Positions 10,703 through 20,026 of a stretch of DNA of 64,000 bases are shown piece by piece. Both the position numbers and the translations under genes were made by a program. The notes under the pieces were generated by a model, which was not told the DNA's origin, made no database searches, and was given only the letters and a program-made list of their open reading frames with translations. The stretch is from positions 46,182 through 110,181 of the forward strand of contig JAIXSE010000022.1 of NCBI GenBank assembly GCA_027484825.1, written 5' to 3'. This DNA comes from Rubrivivax sp. (GTDB lineage Bacteria > Pseudomonadota > Gammaproteobacteria > Burkholderiales > Burkholderiaceae_C). How positions within the stretch are numbered: position 1 is the stretch's first letter; every line of letters starts with the position of its first letter.

Positions 10703-11305
10703 TTACTTCAGTCCCAGCCAGGCCTGCGGCTTGGCACCGGGCAACTGGCACAGGTCCAGCACCCGCTCCACTGTCTCCGCCACCATCTCGTCGATGGAGG
10801 CCGGCTTCAGATACAGCGCCGGCAGCGGCGGGAAGATGATGCCGCCCATCTCGGTCACGGCCGTCATGTTGCGCAGGTGGGCCAGATTGAAGGGGGTCTC
10901 CCGCACCATCAGGATCAGGCGACGGCGCTCCTTGAGCGTCACGTCAGCCGCGCGCGTCATGAGGTTGTCGGACAGGCCATGGGCGACCGCCGCCAGTGTG
11001 CGCATCGAGCAGGGCGCCACCACCATCGCGGCGGTGGAAAAGCTGCCGCTGGCCACACAAGCGCCCACATCGCCGGGCGCGTAGGACCGGTCGGCCTCAC
11101 GCTCCAGCGCATCGCGGTTCAGACCCAGTTCATGATGGGCGTTCAGCACGCCGGCCGGGCTCAGGATGAGGTGCGTCTCGGCCCCCAGGGCGCGGGCCCG
11201 GCGCAGCAGTTGCAGCCCGTAGGCCGCCCCGGTGGCGCCGGTGATGCCCACCACCAGCCGCGGCCGGGGGGGAGAGGGAAGTCCGGCCGAACCGGCGGTG
11301 GTCAT
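10703..11305 (-). CDS. ubiX: Flavin prenyltransferase UbiX
   Basis: 200 residues. The flavoprotein signature RLVVGITGATGAAYGLQLLRRA is at residues 15-36. PCSMRTLAAVAHGLSDNLMTRAADVTLKERR and the MVRETPFNLAHLRNM motif complete the active site. UbiX attaches a dimethylallyl group to FMN to make the cofactor of the UbiD decarboxylase in ubiquinone synthesis. The first 14 residues are Pro/Ser-rich and may not be native; no nearer in-frame ATG precedes the core. The grxD stop is only five bases upstream, so the two genes may be co-transcribed. Confidence 0.96.
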   Translation of the reverse strand: MTTAGSAGLPSPPRPRLVVGITGATGAAYGLQLLRRARALGAETHLILSPAGVLNAHHELGLNRDALEREADRSYAPGDVGACVASGSFSTAAMVVAPCSMRTLAAVAHGLSDNLMTRAADVTLKERRRLILMVRETPFNLAHLRNMTAVTEMGGIIFPPLPALYLKPASIDEMVAETVERVLDLCQLPGAKPQAWLGLK

Positions 11306-11310
11306 CGGGA

Positions 11311-11625
11311 TCAGGCCTTGGTCAGCAGCTGCTGCAGCTCACCGCTTTCGTACATCTCCATCATGATGTCCGAGCCGCCGACGAATTCGCCGCCGATGTA
11401 GAGCTGGGGAATGGTCGGCCAGTTGGCATATTCCTTGATGCCCTGGCGCACGGCTTCGTCTTCCAGCACGTTGAAGGTCTTGAGGTCGCTGGCGCCGCTG
11501 GCCTTCAGGATCTGGATGGCACGGCCGGAGAAGCCGCACATCGGGAACTGGGCGGTCCCCTTCATGAACAGCATGACGCGGTTGTTCTTCACCAGGTCAT
11601 CAATGCGTTGTTGAACGTCGCTCAT
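11311..11625 (-). CDS. grxD: Monothiol CGFS glutaredoxin
   Basis: 104 residues starting MSDVQQRIDDLVKNNRVMLFMKG, with AAGGA ten bases upstream. The CGFS active site is at residues 30-33 and the glutathione/iron-sulfur-binding WPTIPQLYIGGEFVGGSDI follows near 70. These proteins carry [2Fe-2S] clusters bridged by glutathione and deliver them to apoproteins. Length equals E. coli GrxD. A longer upstream frame is rejected. It is followed closely by ubiX; in many Burkholderiales the order is prfA-prmC-grxD-ubiX, and here an extra outer-membrane gene lies between prmC and grxD. Confidence 0.97.
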   Translation of the reverse strand: MSDVQQRIDDLVKNNRVMLFMKGTAQFPMCGFSGRAIQILKASGASDLKTFNVLEDEAVRQGIKEYANWPTIPQLYIGGEFVGGSDIMMEMYESGELQQLLTKA

Positions 11626-11859
11626 GGGGAAATCCTTTCTTGAATGCGAGGGCCGATCAGGGGCCCCTGGGCTCGATAGGGGGATTATCGGCCAGGCGCC
11701 AAGACCCGTGCGCACGGGGGTGCTTGCACCGGCGCACACAGCCGCTGTTGCCGAGGTGCGCAAGGGGTGTCAAAGCAGGGGCGCGACGGTCCACGCGTGG
11801 GCGGAGGCGTCGCGCCTCAGCGGGTCAGCGGCTCAAGCGGCTCAGCAGCGCTGAAGGCC

Positions 11860-12561
11860 TTAGAAGCTGTAGCTCACGCCGAACTGCAGCACCGGCTTGA
11901 AGCGGATGTCGCGATTCGGATCATCCAGCGGAGCGCTGTTGCCCAGGCGCAGGCCGGGGGCGCCGCTGGCCAGCAGGCCCAGGTCGGCACTGAACCCCCA
12001 GCCGCCGCGCAGTGAGTAGCTGGTGTAGCCCAGTCCCACATACGACATGGACAGGCTGGGTTCGCGTTCCGCCGCAGTGAGCAGGCTGAGGCTGCGTTGG
12101 CCGACCGACAGATAAGGCGAGACGCTGGCACTGCGACCCAGGGCCAGGCCGGAGCTGCTTTGCACCAGGGACAGCGGCCCCACCAGCAGGCCGCCGGTGG
12201 CCCGAAGACCGCCGCGGGTGCCTTGGCCCAGGCCCGATCCGGTGAGGTAGTAGTCCCCCAGCAGATTGGCGCTGAGGATGCGGCTGCCGTTGCGGGCGTC
12301 GTAGCTGCTGCTGGCGTCGTCCAGCGTCTGATTCATCTGGAAGCGCGCCTGCCAGTGGCTGGTGGGCGCGGTGCCGCTCTCATTGACGCTCATGCCGCTG
12401 CCAAAGCCTTTGCTGCCGTAGTCACGGCCCAAGGCACTGCCCGACGCACTGCTGTAGGCGTTGGACTTGAGTTGCAATCCCTGCTGGGCCAGCACGGAAC
12501 CGGCCGATGTCATACCGACCAGGACCAGGGCCAGGCGCAGGAGCACAGGGGCGGCGCGCAT
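11860..12561 (-). CDS. Putative outer-membrane beta-barrel protein
   Basis: 233 residues. A signal peptide ends at SAGSVLAQ (residues 1-26). The rest is Gly/Ser/Leu-rich with alternating hydrophobic residues (LSMSYVGLGYTSYSLRGGWGFSADLG) and ends in GVSYSF, the terminal-Phe beta signal recognised by the BAM machinery. No specific family is recognised, and the N-terminal 60 residues (SNAYSSASGSALGRDYGSKG) look unstructured. It lies between prmC and grxD in the same orientation. An eight- to ten-strand barrel is the likely fold. Confidence 0.7.
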   Translation of the reverse strand: MRAAPVLLRLALVLVGMTSAGSVLAQQGLQLKSNAYSSASGSALGRDYGSKGFGSGMSVNESGTAPTSHWQARFQMNQTLDDASSSYDARNGSRILSANLLGDYYLTGSGLGQGTRGGLRATGGLLVGPLSLVQSSSGLALGRSASVSPYLSVGQRSLSLLTAAEREPSLSMSYVGLGYTSYSLRGGWGFSADLGLLASGAPGLRLGNSAPLDDPNRDIRFKPVLQFGVSYSF

Positions 12562-12786
12562 TGGAGGTCTCCTTACAGGGACCGCAGAGGTCCGATAGAA
12601 CTCATGCTACGCGGTGGCCTGGGGCTTGTGTAGCCCGAGATGAAAGGGGATTCATCGGCTGTTGCAGTTTTGGTCGGGCGACACGCAGCGGCGGCCTGTG
12701 CAGGGGGCGAAGGTGTTGCCCGAAAGCCGCAGCGTCGGGGGGAGAGCCGCCGCCGGCTGTGGCGGCGCTGCGTCAGCTGCGGTGGC

Positions 12787-13617
12787 TCAGCCCGCCCAGC
12801 GTCCGCCGCTGACGCGCGGTTGGCCGCCCAGGTCGTGTCTCAGGGACACGTCCCCAAAACCCCGCTCATTCAGCAGGGACGCCACAGCATCGGCCTGATC
12901 CCAGCCGTGTTCCAGCAGCAACCAGCCCCCGGACACCAGCCAATCGGGCGCGTGTTGAGTCAAGTGACCAAGGTCACTGAGCCCGTTACCTTCTGGCGTG
13001 AGGGCGGAACGGGGTTCGTGACGTAATGCACGCAGATGCTGGTCGTTCCCCGCCACATAGGGCGGGTTGCTGACGATCAGGTCGAACGGCGCCTGCCCTG
13101 CCAGCGGTTCAAACCAGCTGCCGAGATGGGCCTGAACCGTCAGGCCGAGCCGGCTGGCATTGGCCGACGCCACCGCCAGGGCTCCGGCGCTGGCGTCCAC
13201 CATGTGAATGACCGCGTCGGGCCGCCGAGAGGCAATGGCCAGTGCAATGGCGCCGCTGCCGGTGCCCAGATCCACAACACGCGGGGCCTGGAAGCCGTCC
13301 ATCCGCTCCAGGGCCCACTGCACCAGCACTTCCGTGTCGGGGCGGGGGATGAGGGTGTCGGGCGTCACTTGCAGGGTCAGGCCGAAGAATTCCTTCTCGC
13401 CCACCAGATACGCCAGCGGCACATCGTCCAACCGCTGCGTCAGCCAGCTTTCGAAGCGCTGTTGCTGCTCGGGAGTCAGCCCATCCGTGTCGTGGGCGAT
13501 CAGCCAGCTGCGGCTGCAGCCCAGCACGGCCTGCAGCAGATACTGGGCTTCCGCTCGCGGCAGGCCGGCGCGGGTGGCCTGTTGCAGGGCTTCGTCCACT
13601 GTCATGGGGCGGCTCAT
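12787..13617 (-). CDS. prmC: Release factor glutamine methyltransferase
   Basis: 276 residues. A helical N-terminal domain (1-80) precedes a Rossmann SAM domain with [11 protein letters not shown] at 116-126 and the NPPY motif of amide methyltransferases at 184-187 ([12 protein letters not shown]). PrmC methylates the glutamine of the GGQ motif in release factors 1 and 2. Its start overlaps the prfA stop by four bases, the usual coupled pair. Full length. Confidence 0.97.
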   Translation of the reverse strand: MSRPMTVDEALQQATRAGLPRAEAQYLLQAVLGCSRSWLIAHDTDGLTPEQQQRFESWLTQRLDDVPLAYLVGEKEFFGLTLQVTPDTLIPRPDTEVLVQWALERMDGFQAPRVVDLGTGSGAIALAIASRRPDAVIHMVDASAGALAVASANASRLGLTVQAHLGSWFEPLAGQAPFDLIVSNPPYVAGNDQHLRALRHEPRSALTPEGNGLSDLGHLTQHAPDWLVSGGWLLLEHGWDQADAVASLLNERGFGDVSLRHDLGGQPRVSGGRWAG

Positions 13618-14702
13618 GCCCGGCCCTCCAGCGCGGCCAACTGCTCAGCCGCCTGGGCTTGCTGCAGGCCCTGGATTACGTCGCTCAGGTCGCCGTCCAT
13701 GATGGCGCCCAGCTTGTAGAGCGTCAGGTTGATCCGATGGTCGGTCAGCCGGCCCTGCGGGAAGTTGTAGGTGCGGATGCGGTCGCTGCGGTCCCCGGTA
13801 CCGACCAGGCTCTTGCGCTGGGCGGCTTCCTTGGCGGCGCGTTCGTTGCGGTCCTTGTCGCGCAGGCGGGCGGCCAGCACGGCCATCGCCTTGGCCTTGT
13901 TGCGATGCTGGCTGCGGTCGTCCTGGCATTCCGCCACCAGGCCGGTGGGCAGGTGGGTGATGCGGATGGCACTGTCGGTCTTGTTGACGTGCTGGCCGCC
14001 GGCGCCGCTGGCGCGGAAGGTGTCGATGCGCAGGTCGGCCGGGTTGAGCTGAATCTCCTCCGCCTCGTCCGGCTCGGGCATCACCGCCACGGTGCAGGCG
14101 CTGGTGTGGATGCGGCCCTGTGACTCAGTGGCCGGCACCCGCTGCACCCGGTGGCCGCCGGACTCGAACTTGAGCCGCCCATACACGCCGTCTCCCTCCA
14201 GGCGCAGCACCAGTTCCTTGTAGCCGCCCAGATCCGACTCGCTCGACGACAGCACCTCATGCCGCCACCCCTGGCTTTCCGCAAAACGGGTGTACATGCG
14301 GGCGAGATCGCCCGCGAACAGCGCGGATTCGTCGCCGCCGGTGCCGGCGCGGATTTCGAGGAAGGCGGGGCGCTCGTCGTCCGGATCCTTCGGGATGAGG
14401 GCCAATTGCAGGGCCTGGTCCAGCTCGGTCAGGTCGGTCTCGGCGCTGGTGATCTCGTCGCGGGCCATGGCGATCATGTCGGCGTCGCCGCTGTCCAGCA
14501 GTTCGCGGGCGGCGGCCAGGTCACTTTCGCGCTGCTGGTAGCGCCGGTAGCGCTCGACCAGCGACGACACCTCGGACTGCTCCCGGGTCAGGGCCCGGTA
14601 GCGCTTCATGTCGGTGGCCACGCTGCCGTCGGCCAGGGTGTTGTCCAGCTCGACCAGGCGGAAGGCCAGGCGTTCGAATTGTTGGCGAAGGGTGTCGTTC
14701 AT
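13614..14702 (-). CDS. prfA: Peptide chain release factor 1
   Basis: 362 residues. The stop-codon-reading tripeptide PAT is at 190-192 (RVPATESQG), which marks RF1 (UAA/UAG) rather than RF2. The catalytic GGQ is at 235-237 in [15 protein letters not shown]. The N-terminal coiled-coil domain and the middle [16 protein letters not shown] segment are complete. It is coupled to prmC by a four-base overlap. A gap of 288 bases separates it from hemA upstream; I see no gene in that gap. Confidence 0.98.
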   Translation of the reverse strand: MNDTLRQQFERLAFRLVELDNTLADGSVATDMKRYRALTREQSEVSSLVERYRRYQQRESDLAAARELLDSGDADMIAMARDEITSAETDLTELDQALQLALIPKDPDDERPAFLEIRAGTGGDESALFAGDLARMYTRFAESQGWRHEVLSSSESDLGGYKELVLRLEGDGVYGRLKFESGGHRVQRVPATESQGRIHTSACTVAVMPEPDEAEEIQLNPADLRIDTFRASGAGGQHVNKTDSAIRITHLPTGLVAECQDDRSQHRNKAKAMAVLAARLRDKDRNERAAKEAAQRKSLVGTGDRSDRIRTYNFPQGRLTDHRINLTLYKLGAIMDGDLSDVIQGLQQAQAAEQLAALEGRA

Positions 14703-14990
14703 GGGGCATTCCCAAAAGGTGCCTGTACGCGAGGCCTGCCGGGGCGGAACGTGAGAGTCCCTAAGTGGCGATCCGGTGAGGACAGGATCGCTGCGCTGCG
14801 GCGGGGCAGGACGATGCGAACAGGAACTGGAGGAGCGGTGGTGTCGCCGTCAGGGGCTTGCTGAACCGATGGAGGCGGGGAGGGCTCCATCAGGGATCGC
14901 CAGCCTGGCAGCGATCAGCGGGCATCAGGCTGCGGCCGCTATCCAGCGCACCAGCGCACAGATTCAGCAGCCGACAGTGATCGGTCGCCG

Positions 14991-16445
14991 CTAAGACTCG
15001 TGGGTGGAGTCGCGGGACAGGTCGCGCGTGGGGGTAGAAGCGGCGGACGCGTCGTGGGCGGCGTCAGCGCCAGACCCGGACCCGGCACTGAACGCAGGGC
15101 CGGCGGCCGGCAGATCGACCGCCGTGTTGCGCAGGAACAGACGCGAGACGGTCTGGGCCATGGCCAGTCGCTGGTCGCCATCGCTGGAATTGAGTTCCGC
15201 CATGGCGCCGTGCAGCATCTTCTGCGTCAGCCCCTTGGACAGTGCTTCCAGCACTGTGTCGATGTCCTGGCCCTTGGCCAGCAGCTTGCGGGCGCGCTGG
15301 ATCTCGGCCTGCCGCCAGCTGTCGGCCTGCTGATGCAGGGCCTGGATCAGCGGCACGGTGTGGCGCTGACCCAGCCAGTGCACAAAACTCTGCACGCCGT
15401 GTTCGATGATGGCTTCCGCCTGCTGCACAGCCGCCTGACGCTTCTCACCAGCGGTCTGCACCAGTTGGGACAGGTCGTCCACGGTGTAGAGATAGACGTC
15501 GTCCAGCTGGGCGACTTCGGGCTCGATGTCTCGCGGCACGGCCAGGTCCACCATGAACATCGGGCGGTGCTTGCGCCGCTTCAGGGCCCGTTCCACAGCG
15601 CCCAGGCCGATCAGCGGGAGGCTGGAGGCGGTGCAGGAGATCACCGCATCGAATTCGTGCAGGCGCTGCGGCAGGTCGACCAGGCGGATGGATTCGGCGC
15701 CCAGATGCTGCGCCAGCTTCTCGCCGCGCTCCAGTGTGCGGTTGGCCACGGCCAGCCCCTTGGGGCCTTTGGCGGAGAAGTGGGTGCCGACCAGTTCGAT
15801 CATTTCCCCGGCGCCGACCAGCAGCACCCGGATGTCCGACAGGTTCTCAAACAGCTGAGCCGCTAAGCGCACGGACGCAGCGGCCATGCTGATGGAGTGG
15901 CTGCCGATCTCGGTGGAACTGCGCACTTCCTTGGCCACGGAGAAGCTGCGCTGGAAGAGTTGATGCAGCGTGGTGCCCAGCGTGCCGGCCTGGTCGGCCT
16001 CCCGGACGGCCTGCTTGAGCTGGCCCAGGATCTGCGGTTCGCCCAGGACCATGGAGTCCAGGCCGCTGGCCACCCGGAAGGCGTGGCGGGCGGCCTTGCC
16101 GTCTTCAGCCACGTAGGCGTGGTCCAGCAGCGTCGCGCTGCCGACGCCGCCGACCCCGGCCAGCCAGTCCACCGCGGGGCGGACCATGTCCGGATGGCCG
16201 GCCACGTAGAGCTCGGTGCGGTTGCAGGTGGAGAGCAGGGCGGCTTCGGGCAGGTTGTTGCCGTTGCCGTGGCCACCGCTACCGCCGCTGAAGGGGCTGG
16301 CGCGGCGGGTCGATGCAGCGCCCTGGCCGAGCTGGTCGGTGAAGCGCTGCAGGGTGGGCGCCAGTTGCTCCAGGGTGAACGCAAAGCGTCCGCGCAGGTC
16401 CAGGGGCGCGGACTGATGGTTCAAACCCAGAGCGAAGACCGTCAT
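14991..16445 (-). CDS. hemA: Glutamyl-tRNA reductase
   Basis: 484 residues starting MTVFALGLNHQSAPLDLRGR. The catalytic cysteine is Cys74 in LLSTCNRTELY. The NADPH domain has VLLVGAGEMIELVGTHF and a later dimerisation helix LLAKGQDIDTVLEALSKGLTQK. It reduces glutamyl-tRNA to glutamate-1-semialdehyde, the first step of tetrapyrrole synthesis. Residues 41-65 are a Ser/Gly/Asn-rich insertion (FSGGSGGHGNGNN) absent from E. coli HemA, and the last ~35 residues are Ala/Ser/Thr-rich. No Shine-Dalgarno sequence precedes the ATG, and a TATAAT lies only nine bases upstream. Confidence 0.96.
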   Translation of the reverse strand: MTVFALGLNHQSAPLDLRGRFAFTLEQLAPTLQRFTDQLGQGAASTRRASPFSGGSGGHGNGNNLPEAALLSTCNRTELYVAGHPDMVRPAVDWLAGVGGVGSATLLDHAYVAEDGKAARHAFRVASGLDSMVLGEPQILGQLKQAVREADQAGTLGTTLHQLFQRSFSVAKEVRSSTEIGSHSISMAAASVRLAAQLFENLSDIRVLLVGAGEMIELVGTHFSAKGPKGLAVANRTLERGEKLAQHLGAESIRLVDLPQRLHEFDAVISCTASSLPLIGLGAVERALKRRKHRPMFMVDLAVPRDIEPEVAQLDDVYLYTVDDLSQLVQTAGEKRQAAVQQAEAIIEHGVQSFVHWLGQRHTVPLIQALHQQADSWRQAEIQRARKLLAKGQDIDTVLEALSKGLTQKMLHGAMAELNSSDGDQRLAMAQTVSRLFLRNTAVDLPAAGPAFSAGSGSGADAAHDASAASTPTRDLSRDSTHES

Positions 16446-16454
16446 GATGCGGCC

Positions 16455-16460
16455 GATTAT
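16455..16460 (-). promoter_or_regulatory. TATAAT box immediately upstream of hemA
   Basis: The minus strand reads TATAAT at 16460-16455, ending nine bases before the hemA ATG. If used, transcription would start within about three bases of the start codon, giving a leaderless or nearly leaderless message. No matching -35 hexamer is evident at 17 bases. Confidence 0.35.
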
Positions 16461-16604
16461 AAAATTCCTACCGAACTCCCGCACCTGTCAGGGGAAAGGC
16501 ATCCGCGTGATCCGTCAAGGATGCGGCGACTTCCCCCGCAAGGCCGGTTGTTTTTCGGCGTCTTTGGTGATTGCCGCCCCGTCATCCAACCCAATGGGTC
16601 ACTC

Positions 16605-16889
16605 TTGAATTCTCTGGACGTCGTCTGGCACCTGTGCAATCTCTTCCTGCCGGCCTGGGTCGTCGCGGCCCTGATGGCCGGGGCGCTCAAGCTGCTGTGG
16701 CGGGACCGGGCCCGCGGCATGAGCTGGGCGCAGTTGGCGCTGTGGGGGGCGGCGGGTGGCTCGATGGCCACCGTGTTTGCGGTGCTGCTGATCGGCCGGG
16801 ACGGCAGCATGGCCGGCTATGCGGCCATTCTGGTGGGCGTCACGCTGCCGCAGTGGGGGCTCACATGGCGGGCTTCGCCGAATAGCTGA
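16605..16889 (+). CDS. Small multi-pass membrane protein of unknown function
   Basis: 94 residues if translation starts at the TTG at 16605; no nearby in-frame ATG precedes the hydrophobic part. Three hydrophobic segments are visible ([58 protein letters not shown]) with basic loops between. It is divergent from hemA, and its 3' end overlaps the convergent miaB by 29 bases. I recognise no family. The regular helix pattern supports a real gene; the start is uncertain. Confidence 0.5.
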   Translation: MNSLDVVWHLCNLFLPAWVVAALMAGALKLLWRDRARGMSWAQLALWGAAGGSMATVFAVLLIGRDGSMAGYAAILVGVTLPQWGLTWRASPNS

Positions 16890-18228
16890 GCCCTGGCTCA
16901 CCGTCGGCCAGCGGCACTTCCCCGCGCAGCGAATGCGCAAAGGCTTCAGTGATCCGCATCGGGATCAGCTGGTGCATCAGCCGCTCATGGCCCTTGAAGT
17001 TGACGATGCGGTTGCATTCGGTGCGGCCCATCAGTTCGGTGGCATCGCGGCGGGCATGGCCGGAGACCAGCACCGGCACCGTCTTGCCCACCAGTTCCTG
17101 GTTGTAGCGCAGGGCGGTGGCTTCGATCTCCGCCTGCAGCTCCTGCAGGCGACGCACCTTCACCTCATGCGGCGTGTCGTCGGGCAGATTGGCGGCCGGC
17201 GTGCCGGGACGCGGGCTGAAGATGAAGCTGAATGAGGCGTCGAAGCCGACATCCCGCACCAGCTGCATCGTCTTGGCATGGTCTTCGTCCGTCTCCCCGG
17301 GGAAACCGACGATGAAGTCGCTGGCGATGCGGATGTCCGGCCGCACGGCCCGCAGGCGGCGCACGATGCTCTTGAACTGCAGGGCGGTGTAGCCGCGCTT
17401 CATCGCACTGAGGATGCGGTCGCTGCCATGCTGCACCGGCAGGTGCACATGGTTCACCAGTTGCGGAATCTTGCCGTAGGCGTCGATCAGGCGCTGACTG
17501 AATTCATTGGGGTGGCTGGTGGTGTAGCGGATGCGTTCGATGCCGGGGATTTCCGCCACATATTCCAGCAGCAGGGCGAAGTCGGCGATCTCCTCGGTCT
17601 CGCCCATGCGGCCGCGATAGGCGTTCACGTTCTGGCCCAGCAGCGTCACTTCCTTGACGCCCTGGTCGGCCAGCCCGGCCACTTCCTCCAGCACGTCCTC
17701 GAAGGGGCGGCTCACTTCCTCACCGCGGGTGTAGGGCACCACGCAGTAGGAGCAGTACTTGGAGCAGCCCTCCATGATGGACACGAAGGCGCTGGCGCCT
17801 TCCACCCGTGCGGGGGGTAAGTGGTCGAACTTCTCGATCTCGGGGAAGCTGATGTCCACCTGCGGGCGCAGTTCCTGCTGGCGCTGGGCCAGCATCTGGG
17901 GCAGGCGGTGCAGGGTCTGCGGCCCGAACACCACGTCCACATAGGGCGCGCGTTCGATGATGGCGGCGCCTTCCTGGCTGGCGACGCAGCCGCCCACGCC
18001 GATCAGCGTGCCCTTGGCCTTGAGATGCTTGATGCGGCCCAGGTCGGAGAACACCTTCTCCTGGGCCTTCTCCCGCACGGAGCAGGTGTTGAACAGGATC
18101 AGGTCGGCCTGTTCCACATCGGTGGTGGGCTCATAGCCTTCAGCGGCGCGGAGGACGTCGGCCATCTTGTCCGAGTCGTACTCGTTCATCTGGCAGCCGA
18201 AGGTCTTGATGAAGACTTTCTTGGTCAT
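16861..18228 (-). CDS. miaB: tRNA-2-methylthio-N6-dimethylallyladenosine synthase
   Basis: 455 residues. The N-terminal MTTase domain has its three cluster cysteines ([11 protein letters not shown] near 11, [13 protein letters not shown] near 48, GGCVASQEG near 80). The radical-SAM motif CSKYCSYC is near residue 155, and the C-terminal TRAM domain has [12 protein letters not shown]. It adds the methylthio group to i6A37 of tRNAs reading UNN codons, using two [4Fe-4S] clusters. The start [18 protein letters not shown] is standard. Its last 29 bases are antisense to the end of the small membrane-protein gene. Confidence 0.97.
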   Translation of the reverse strand: MTKKVFIKTFGCQMNEYDSDKMADVLRAAEGYEPTTDVEQADLILFNTCSVREKAQEKVFSDLGRIKHLKAKGTLIGVGGCVASQEGAAIIERAPYVDVVFGPQTLHRLPQMLAQRQQELRPQVDISFPEIEKFDHLPPARVEGASAFVSIMEGCSKYCSYCVVPYTRGEEVSRPFEDVLEEVAGLADQGVKEVTLLGQNVNAYRGRMGETEEIADFALLLEYVAEIPGIERIRYTTSHPNEFSQRLIDAYGKIPQLVNHVHLPVQHGSDRILSAMKRGYTALQFKSIVRRLRAVRPDIRIASDFIVGFPGETDEDHAKTMQLVRDVGFDASFSFIFSPRPGTPAANLPDDTPHEVKVRRLQELQAEIEATALRYNQELVGKTVPVLVSGHARRDATELMGRTECNRIVNFKGHERLMHQLIPMRITEAFAHSLRGEVPLADGEPGLSYSAKPAM

Positions 18229-18397
18229 GGCAAAAGCTCCAGGCCCGGCGCTGTGTCAGCCCGGACCGTGCAGGTAACTGGACGCGATGCGGCGAGGGGG
18301 CCGTCGGGGCGTCAGCGGGAGAGAGTCAGAAAAGAGGGTCGGAAGCGGTGCGGAGAGCGAGACAGAAAGCGGGACAGACAGCGGGACAGACAGCGGC

Positions 18398-18859
18398 TCA
18401 CCACCAAGATGATTTGGACCACTTCTGGTTGGCCGCGTCGAACGACCATTCGGAAGCTTCCTTGACGGTGGTGGGCCAGGGCTTGTTCTCGAGCTCGGTG
18501 CTGTTGAGCACCCAGACGTCCATGAGCAGGCCGTTCATGTCGGTGGTGTAGTGCACCACCAGTTTCTGGCCGGACAGGGAAGCGGACAGGGCCACCATGT
18601 CATTGGCGTCCTTGATGCGGGCGCCGGGTGCCAGGCGGGCGGCCTTGCCGTTCAGGGTGACCTCGGGCGGAACGCCGACGACCAGCGTGCCCCGCAGGGC
18701 CTTGGCCGGGAAGAAGCGATGGCCCAGGGTCGCCTGCGCCTGCGCCGATTGCGGCAGGAGGGCGACGCCAAGGGGGGCGGTCAAGGCCGCAAGGCTGGTG
18801 GCCAGGGCGACAACGCCACGGCGAAGGGCAAGGGGGCCGGGCACGGCACAGCGATACAT
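18398..18859 (-). CDS. Exported protein of unknown function
   Basis: 153 residues from ATG 18859. The signal sequence is long (MYRCAVPGPLALRRGVVALATSLAALTAP) with probable cleavage after QSAQAQA. The mature part of about 110 residues (FFPAKALRGTLVVGVPPEVTLNGKAARLAPGARIKD) is a strand-rich domain ending in WSKSSWW. I do not recognise the family. It follows the L,D-transpeptidase gene in the same direction with 67 bases between. In the 168-base gap after it, AGCGGGACAGAC is repeated twice (18368-18391). Confidence 0.65.
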   Translation of the reverse strand: MYRCAVPGPLALRRGVVALATSLAALTAPLGVALLPQSAQAQATLGHRFFPAKALRGTLVVGVPPEVTLNGKAARLAPGARIKDANDMVALSASLSGQKLVVHYTTDMNGLLMDVWVLNSTELENKPWPTTVKEASEWSFDAANQKWSKSSWW

Positions 18860-18926
18860 GGGGTAGATCCAGTGGCTGCGAAAAACCGCAAGTGTACCGG
18901 CAGCGACCGCGCCCAAGCGCGCGGGC

Positions 18927-19604
18927 CTAGAGCCCACCGGTGACCAGTCGTTGCGGAAGAACGGCATTCAAGGCCACCGGCGGCTCGCCCGGCAGCGGCG
19001 GCTCCGGCAGCACATAGACCACGCCGGGCCCTTCGCCAAGCACCGGCCGGACCACCTGGTCAAAGAATTCTCCGGTGACGATCACGCAGCCCAGGGAAAT
19101 CCGGTTGTCGTCCGGCGAAGGCGAAGCCAGCCGCTCCGCGCGCCGCTCGCTGGCCGGGGCGGGGCGCAGGCGGTGAATGGCAAAGGCGGCGTCGTAGTCC
19201 ACCCAGACGACGAGTTCCCCCTTGAGATTGCGGCCGGGCTGGCTGTCGTATCGGCCGGATGGGGTGGTGCGCAGTGCGGGCGGGATGCCGGTTGCGACCA
19301 TCTGGCCGACATTCGGATCCAGCCGGTCGCCGCGGGCCAGGCCCAGCAGCGCGGGCGAGGCGCCGGCCAGTCGGCCGTCAGCGCGGAACACCAGCAGCCG
19401 GGCGTCCTGCTTGTCCACCACGGCGAAGGGAAGGCCCTGTGCATCGCCGCCCTCCAGCGCCAGGCGCACCATCTGCTGTGCCTGGGGAGACAGCGCCGCC
19501 GCATCCATCTGCGCCTGCATTGCGGCGGTCAATAGCCGGGCGGCATGGGCGGGCGCTGCGGCCAGTGCCATGCTGATCAGGGCGGCGCTCAGCAGCGGCG
19601 GCAT
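18927..19604 (-). CDS. Exported L,D-transpeptidase-like protein
   Basis: 225 residues from ATG 19604, preceded by GAGGA; an alternative ATG at 19679 has a poorer site. Signal peptide 1-21 ends APAHA. The catalytic pattern of YkuD-type L,D-transpeptidases is visible as AIHRL (His144) and NRISLGCVIV (Cys173), 29 residues apart. This family links meso-diaminopimelate residues in peptidoglycan or anchors proteins to it. The protein lacks a recognisable peptidoglycan-binding domain. It is divergent from the RND operon. Confidence 0.75.
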   Translation of the reverse strand: MPPLLSAALISMALAAAPAHAARLLTAAMQAQMDAAALSPQAQQMVRLALEGGDAQGLPFAVVDKQDARLLVFRADGRLAGASPALLGLARGDRLDPNVGQMVATGIPPALRTTPSGRYDSQPGRNLKGELVVWVDYDAAFAIHRLRPAPASERRAERLASPSPDDNRISLGCVIVTGEFFDQVVRPVLGEGPGVVYVLPEPPLPGEPPVALNAVLPQRLVTGGL

Positions 19605-19972
19605 CGGGCGTCCTCGCTCCCGTCCCCTCGATCCGCGCCGCGTGACTGCGCGGCCTCCCAACAACATCGAACCCTTCATCACGACTGCAATCCTTCCAGT
19701 GAAGACTGCATGGCCGTCTTCCGGGGCGGATATTAAGGAGGGGACGCGGCATTCGGGCGGTGATCTGACCGCCGATCGCCCCGGAATTTCCCTGTGTTGC
19801 ACAAGGGTTGGCGTTGCTGTCGGAAAGTACCGCCCGCAGTACGGACGGCGCACGCCATTCGCCCGGGCACGAAGGCCTGATTGGGGATGGACGAGCGCAG
19901 TGGGTCCAAGCCGTGCTGCAATCGCGCAGCCGTTGGGATGTCGAGGGCGGCATTACCGGCCAGCAACAAGTC

Positions 19973-19992
19973 TGTCTGTACTGCTACGGACA
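19973..19992. promoter_or_regulatory. Imperfect palindrome upstream of the RND operon (candidate operator)
   Basis: TGTCTGTA (19973-19980) and TACGGACA (19985-19992) form an inverted repeat with one mismatch and a four-base spacer, 34-54 bases before the transporter start. Its form suits a TetR-type operator, but no regulator gene is nearby. The whole 19605-20026 gap (422 bases) otherwise shows only a second repeat, AGTACCGCCCGCAGTAC near 19827, and no gene. Confidence 0.35.
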
Positions 19993-20026
19993 ATTCAACA
20001 ATGAGAATGAGCTTGGAAATCCGATC

